A program made the position numbers and the translations under genes. A model generated the notes under the pieces. It had not been told where the DNA came from. It worked only from the letters and a program-made list of their open reading frames with translations, and did no database searches. A stretch of DNA of 64,000 nt, from the NCBI GenBank assembly GCA_963573315.1, contig OY752150.1, positions 682,001 to 746,000 on the forward strand. Direction: 5' to 3'. The DNA comes from Entomortierella parvispora. Lineage: Eukaryota > Mortierellomycota > Mortierellomycetes > Mortierellales > Mortierellaceae. Numbering within the stretch: the stretch's first letter is position 1; every line of letters starts with the position of its first letter. Of the stretch, positions 58,853 to 64,000 are shown in pieces.

Positions 58853-59146
58853 ATGTTCGGCCATCACGAAGACGCTTACGATCAGGTTTACGGCGGCAAG
58901 ACCCACCACAGCAAGTGGTCTCACGAACTCATTGCTGGCGCCGCTGCCTTTGAAGCCATGAAGAAGCACGAAGCCGGCTCAGGTGACAAGCACAAATTGT
59001 CCAAGGAGATCTTTGCCGGCATGGCCGGCGCCGAGGCCGACAAGCTCTTCGAAACCAAGGGTCTCGATGCCCTCGACCGCGAGCGCGCCAAGCATGAAGC
59101 CAAAGAGCAGGCCTATGTCCTCTACGACCAGCAGTACGGCAACTAA
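58853..59146 (+). CDS. CipC-like DUF3759 small protein
   Basis: A single exon of 97 residues from the ATG at 58853. The sequence matches the CipC/DUF3759 family: the MFGHHEDAYDQVYGGK start, SKWSHELIAGAAAFEAMKKH, KEIFAGMAGAEADKLFETKG, and the DQQYGN end. Length equals the family norm (about 90-120). Members are small, charged, cytosolic helical proteins. CipC was found as a concanamycin-induced protein in Aspergillus and is stress- or infection-induced in other fungi; its biochemical role is unknown. A consensus TATA box 107 bases upstream and a strong-codon, intronless reading frame suggest high expression. A poly(A) signal AATAAA lies about 45 bases after the stop, only some 50 bases before the end of the convergent helicase gene. 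Confidence 0.93.
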   Translation: MFGHHEDAYDQVYGGKTHHSKWSHELIAGAAAFEAMKKHEAGSGDKHKLSKEIFAGMAGAEADKLFETKGLDALDRERAKHEAKEQAYVLYDQQYGN

Positions 59147-59239
59147 ATCAAGCAGTAGGCTTGAAAGCGGCTCTCTTGTATATAAAGAACCCAAATAAAA
59201 AGTGACAACTTGCAAAAAGGTGGAAGGGTGGTGGGTGAT

Positions 59240-62200
59240 TTATTGTTTTGCTAGAGTGCGCTTCGTCTTGAAAAAGGTGGCCAATTTCCCCACAACAGGT
59301 CCAAACTGTTCACAAACCTCAATCGAAGACCCAATCCAACCAGGTAGTTTCTTACGAATCCGTGGTGTTCCATATCGCCGGTCCATGAGCACAATCACGG
59401 CGTAATCTCCTTGATGTCGAATGGCACGGCCAATCGATTGATTTACAGCTCTCATGCACAAGTTTTCATAGTACTCGGAGCCTGCAGTCAATCGAGGAGC
59501 TGAGGTCTGACCTGCTGTCATTCGGGAAGAGGGAATCGACAAGGAGCCGGCCTTTTTTTGTTGCAACTGCAAGCGTTCTTGCTCCTGAACCTGATCCATA
59601 TATCGCATTCTCTCTTGCAATTCTGCAGATCCTTTGTTCGGAAATGGCATTCCAACCATCACAACACCTCGGCCAAGTCGATCCGAAAAGTTGATACCCT
59701 CACTCATCTTTCCTCCAACGACTGAAAACAAGACAGCACCCCGAGGACCGCTGGTCTCGCCTGATCCCGCAGCCGCGTGCTCTGGACGCCCCATAATGCA
59801 GTCCTGGTACTCTTTGAGCATTCTGTCCGCTTCAGTGGCTTCTCTTGGCTCAACAAAGACTTGCTTCTTAGCCTGGATCCTCTCAAGAATAGATGTTGTA
59901 GAGGTAGAACCCATTTTCACCCCCCATCGTTTCAGTACCTGGGCCATGTAGGAATAAGAGACAAAAAACACTACAACTCCATCGGGAATCATATTCAGCA
60001 AATTGACGAGGGACTGACCGACGCTGTCCATGACTTGGTCCAGATTCCGGTTTGCAAAGTTGAGCTCCAATGAAGTGCCAGTCGGTGATTTTTCCATGAC
60101 TAAGGTCATCAAGTTTTCGCGTGGTATAACATGTCCGCATGAGAACCGGTGGATCCTGGGATAATGGTTGATAACTTGTGTTGACGGCTGAGCAGGAAGC
60201 ACGGCTTGTGACGGTGATGATTCAGTGATCGCAGGGTCTTCTTTCAGATACGGGAATAAATGTGAGAGCAGGTCCGATACTGGCTCCATGGTACCTCCAG
60301 CCAAGACTACACTCCGTGCTTCTTCGACAAGAGGCTTAAAGACGTTCGCAGGATTCAGAAGCATGAACTTGAGAACCGGTTTACGAGGACTTTGAATTTT
60401 TGGTTCCGTTTCTGCGGTTAATGGAGTACCGCCATCCTCTTCCTCTGTCTGTCCCTGACCAGCCACTTCTTCCTCTAGGGTGAGGATGATGCGCCCATCA
60501 TTATCTGCGTTCAACAGGCTCATCAGAAATGCATCCACGAGAAGCAGCACAGGCGTCGTCGATGGCAATGGTGCCGCTGATGATGGCCCTGTTTTTTGAA
60601 ACGCGACACTCCTGCCTCTATGAATTTCAACTCGACCTCTCGATGCCGACCCGACATTTTTCTCCTGTTCCTTGGCCAAACGTTTCGCTTCTTTCCGCTG
60701 CAGCGATTCGTGGAATCCTTGAAGCTTTCTTGCAACGCCGCTAGTTTCCAAATACGCATGTGCCTTGAACAAGTTAATGTGGTCAATGCCACAGTCATGT
60801 AGAAACTCATTCACTCTCATCACCCTGTCAGACAGTCGGGACGGACGCGATTTAGCAAAAGGCACAGAACCCGCTGTGTTCGAGGGCGCCATCGAAGTAG
60901 GGCTGTCCACTTGGCCACCGGTCTGCCATTTTGCGACAAACTGCTGCAAGAAGGTCAAGATCTGGATCAGCACCCGGATGTATCCTTCATTCGCAGTTGA
61001 CAGGCGAGTTTCATATCGTCCCAGGTAAACCCTCAGTTGGTCCTGCGCCAAAACGATATGTTGGAGAGTAAGCGTGACGGAGTGCATCTGCAGCAGACTG
61101 TTGATCAGATTATGAGCCTCGTCCAAAAGCAGAATGTTGTCCTTGATTACTAGCTTCAGTGATTCCCGTGTGGAGGAGTGTAACAACAGATTGTAAGGGA
61201 GCGTCACCAATTGACAATGCCTGACAGTCTGTCTTGATCCGTAATAAGGACATGTTTCCAGCTCAGATCCCAGCTCGGCCAATTCCTCAATATCCCGAAC
61301 ACGCGCCAGCGCATGGTCTCGAAATTGGAGAATCTTTTCGTCGCTCTCGCCCGATTCCGTAGACGTCTCTGACATCCCGCCTGCTCCTCCACTGAAGGGT
61401 GCTGTGTGAGTATGGAGGAATTCGCATCGTTGATTTGAGGGTGTTCCTGACTTTTGAGCGTCCAAGCAAGCGTCGTTGAGTTTGTTGACATTCACGATAG
61501 GGTCAGCCGATCGATTTGGTTTTGTGGACGATTTTTGTCGGAATTTCTCGTTGATGCAGAGCGATTTTCTCGATCCCAGAGATACCACGTGGAGATGCTC
61601 ACCGTAAGACGTCTTTCGAAGTTCGTCCACAAATTGTGATAGCTGTGAATGTGTTCTGGAGCAGTAGTAAATCTGCACAAAAGATGATTCGAGTGAGATT
61701 TTGAATAAAAATCGAGCTCAGGGGTCAGACAAAATTTAATGACAACAATTCACATACCTTGAGCACATCAGGTTGTTCATTTCCGTCATCTCCAAATTTC
61801 CCTCGGGAGTTATGTGCTGACTCCTTTTGATCAAAACTAGTAAGCAATTGGCGTGGATTAATACATGCGTGTTACAAGCGACTGTGGGAAATAGCTACAC
61901 CTACCTTTTCAAAAGCTCCAGCACTTCCTTGGAGACATTCCCGAAAGCCAAGTCTCCACCTCTGGATTGACCTCCTCGTTTAGTTTCTTCGTCACTGTGG
62001 TACTCGTCTACAATGAACTCTGCATCTTCTGCTTCGTCTTCATCCGAATCCAGTGCTTTCTATTTCAATGACAGTAGTGACATTGTTGGTGAGCAACGTG
62101 ACATTTCAGCAGGACAAATGGTCAAGTTTAGTTTACCTTCTTCTTTGCCAGCCCAGTTCCCGATCTAAAGCCCAGATTGGGAGCAAGTCCCTGGGCTTGT

Positions 62201-62697
62201 CTCTTCATCTTGCGCGCCAAATTCTCCCTCATTTTCTTTTCCCGGATCCTGATTCTTTCCACCCGTTCTTCCAGTTCGTGTCGCCGTTGCTCTCGCTCCT
62301 GCCGTTCGAGGGCTGCATCAGATAGTGCTCGGTGTTGCTGTACCCAGTCTGGAGTATTGCCGCTCGTTCCTGACTTGGATACATCCTTGATACTCTGGGG
62401 ATTCGTCAGCTCCTTTTGATCCTCCTCCACCTGCTCCTGCTCGGCCTTTTCGCGTTCGATCAGCCAGCTGACTGCGCCACAGATCATACTCAGGGACTTT
62501 CCGGTGCCGGTTGGGGATTCAAAAATACCAACCTTGCGCTGATCGATACATTGAAAGAGCTGCCTCATGAAATCTGTTTGGATCAAGTACGGCGTTGGAT
62601 AAGGGAATGCAGGAAACGACTCTGGAACGGGAAGCGGTTTCTCCTGTGACCGCGACGACTGTTTGTCCGTGTCGAAGAGGGAATCCCAGAGGTCCAT
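59240..62697 (-). CDS. DDX11/CHL1-type iron-sulfur DNA helicase
   Basis: Four exons (62697-62137, 62059-61905, 61836-61758, 61672-59240) predict 1,075 residues, longer than yeast Chl1 (861) or human DDX11. Motifs in order: Q-like [16 protein letters not shown], Walker [10 protein letters not shown], Ia [14 protein letters not shown], four candidate Fe-S cysteines ([28 protein letters not shown]), Walker [10 protein letters not shown], and C-terminal motifs [37 protein letters not shown] and [14 protein letters not shown]. This set and the long region after Walker A are typical of the XPD/FANCJ/RTEL1 group, and the [10 protein letters not shown] with DEAH context fits DDX11/CHL1. It unwinds DNA 5'-3' and is needed for sister-chromatid cohesion and replication-fork repair. 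An inserted charged helix ([20 protein letters not shown]) follows motif I. Confidence 0.93.
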
Positions 62698-63543
62698 GTC
62701 TGTCCAAATGAAAGCGACTCGGTGGGTGCAATGAGGGATTCAGTAAAAAGCGCGGCGAGGACAAAAAGAAGAAAAGGCCCGAGGAGAGACCCTTAACAAC
62801 GGTCCATCGCACGTGATTAGCGCCACCAATTTTTCGGAAGCTTTGAACCCATTCTCGCGTGGCATGGGGGATGATGGCATGCCTTGCAGTATAGACATCC
62901 TGTCAATGCAATTGCCTTTCTAACCCATAATTCCTTGTCCCTTCGCCCCAATGTTGATGAAAATCTTTACCAGGCTCATCAACAGTCATTTCGGAAAGCT
63001 ATCAAAAACTATGCAATAGCTGTTTCGCTGTTAGATCCAACTACCCAAGAGACTTGCCATCTCTTCACTTTCTATCTACTTTCTTTCAAGACCTGAAAAA
63101 GGATGGCGGCGCGCCATTCTGCTTATCAACTTCTATCCCAAGGACTAGATTTTCTTGAAATCCTTCGATGGAGATCAGCCCAAAGTAGGATATAAAACAA
63201 GCAACCCCTTTGTTGCCTGGGCGCTTGTGGTTCTAGATCCACTCGCGAAAGAATATAGAGAGTCCTTTTTACTGCGCACAATAAAGAGAAGCGAGGACCT
63301 GTCTCTAGATTCTATCCACCGAAGAGAGCGACTTCGAGGGTCCCCTGCCAACAGGGTGGTGCAGGGATGGCAGCTCGTACTGAGTGCCACGTGAGGACTG
63401 CTAAACGCGTCGATCTTGTGTCCTGCTACACGCGTCAATTTTTTGTTGCCACAGCCACCAAATTGCCGGCCCATAACGTTGCTTTTTCTTTCTTCTTTCC
63501 CTCATCACCGAACCACCCAACCATCCAACCAAATATTCATGTC
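62698..63543. other. Intergenic, divergent upstream region
   Basis: Nothing coding is recognised between the helicase gene and the Gln-rich gene at the right edge. Open frames are short and lack domain features. Confidence 0.55.
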
Positions 63544-64000
63544 ATGGAAGCACCACCACCTCCTCCCCCTTTTCGTTCTTTGCATGCCCTAAGGGTCATT
63601 CGAGAGAAATCGCGACGACAACGACGACAACGACGACAACGACGACAGCAGCTGCAGCAACAGCCACAACAGCAACAACAACAGTAGCCACAACAGCAAC
63701 AACAACAGCAGCCACAACAGCAACAACAACAGCAGCCACAACAGCAACAACAACAGCAGCCACAACAGCAACAACAACAGCGGCCACAACAGCAACAGCT
63801 TCAACCACAGCTGCAGCACAGCTTCAAGAACAGCGTCAAGAAGAACTTCAACAACGGCTGCAGCAGGGACTTCAGACTCAAGCACAAGCTCAAACACAAG
63901 TCCCACAAGTTCCGGCCCAAGTCCCAGCTCTGGCCCAAGCCCCAGACCAAGTCCGGGTTCCAGCTCCAAGCCCAAGAGCGGCGCAGCAGCAGCAGCAGCA
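63544..64000 (+). CDS. Start of a Gln-rich gene at the right edge (partial, frame uncertain)
   Basis: An ATG at 63544 opens a frame with a Pro-rich start, an RRQRRQRRQ stretch and a Gln run, but it meets TAG at 63685 within the first repeat unit, where the later units have CAG. The frame one base earlier stays open to the window end. It reads Ala/Thr through the repeats, then a more protein-like Gln-rich helix (AQLQEQRQEELQQRLQQG), but has no ATG near the repeats. Either the real protein uses that frame through an unseen splice, or a C-to-T change has interrupted the polyglutamine frame. No family is recognisable from this piece. Confidence 0.35.
63662..63800 (+). repeat. 24-bp CAG/CAA/CCA tandem repeat
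   Basis: About five to six copies of a 24-bp unit (CAG CAG CCA CAA CAG CAA CAA CAA), with point differences: TAG replaces CAG in the first unit and CGG replaces CAG in the last. The unit length is a multiple of three, so length change would keep frame. Confidence 0.85.

Overview
This window looks like nuclear DNA of an early-diverging filamentous fungus, most likely Mucoromycota in the broad sense and probably the Mortierella lineage. The lineage is inference. The supporting signs are genes with several short GT-AG introns (mostly about 80-280 bp), low-complexity Gln/Ser/Pro-rich coding tracts, CT-rich leaders, and the combination of a group III hybrid histidine kinase, an SKN7-type regulator and an INSIG homologue. 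No rRNA, tRNA, CRISPR array, transposon or prophage was recognised.

Left part (1-12.7 kb). Seven minus-strand exons with compatible phases form one reading frame that enters from beyond the left edge. It joins a four-helix membrane region, a long acidic/proline-rich/Gly-Tyr-repeat region and an IML2/TTC39-like domain. Next comes a membrane-anchored PC-esterase (TBL/CAS1-like) protein whose catalytic residues appear to be replaced. A gene-poor 2 kb follows, holding a frame-disrupted C2H2 zinc-finger locus.

Centre (12.7-34.6 kb). A very large minus-strand histidine kinase gene (seven exons, predicted 3,358 residues) carries about 28 tandem HAMP units, then HisKA, HATPase and receiver domains. 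Across a 5.7 kb gap, and transcribed away from it, lies an SKN7/PRR1-type response regulator (HSF domain, coiled coil, polyglutamine, receiver). The two proteins can belong to one phosphorelay (kinase to a YPD1-type carrier to SKN7), so the arrangement is a divergent two-component gene pair. A convergent MFS sugar transporter follows.

Right part (34.6-64 kb). In order: an INSIG homologue (+), an unknown protein with a near-C-terminal membrane helix (-), an unknown acidic protein (-), an importin-4/Kap123-type karyopherin (+, eight exons), an MGA2/SPT23-like IPT-ankyrin regulator (-), a PAC1-like proteasome assembly chaperone (-), a CipC/DUF3759 small protein (+), a DDX11/CHL1 iron-sulfur helicase (-), and the start of a Gln-rich gene at the right edge. 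INSIG and the MGA2-like protein belong to families that sense or control membrane lipids, but they are about 11 kb apart with unrelated genes between, so no functional cluster is claimed.

Exon boundaries were placed by eye from splice consensus, reading phase and family similarity. No search or computation was run.
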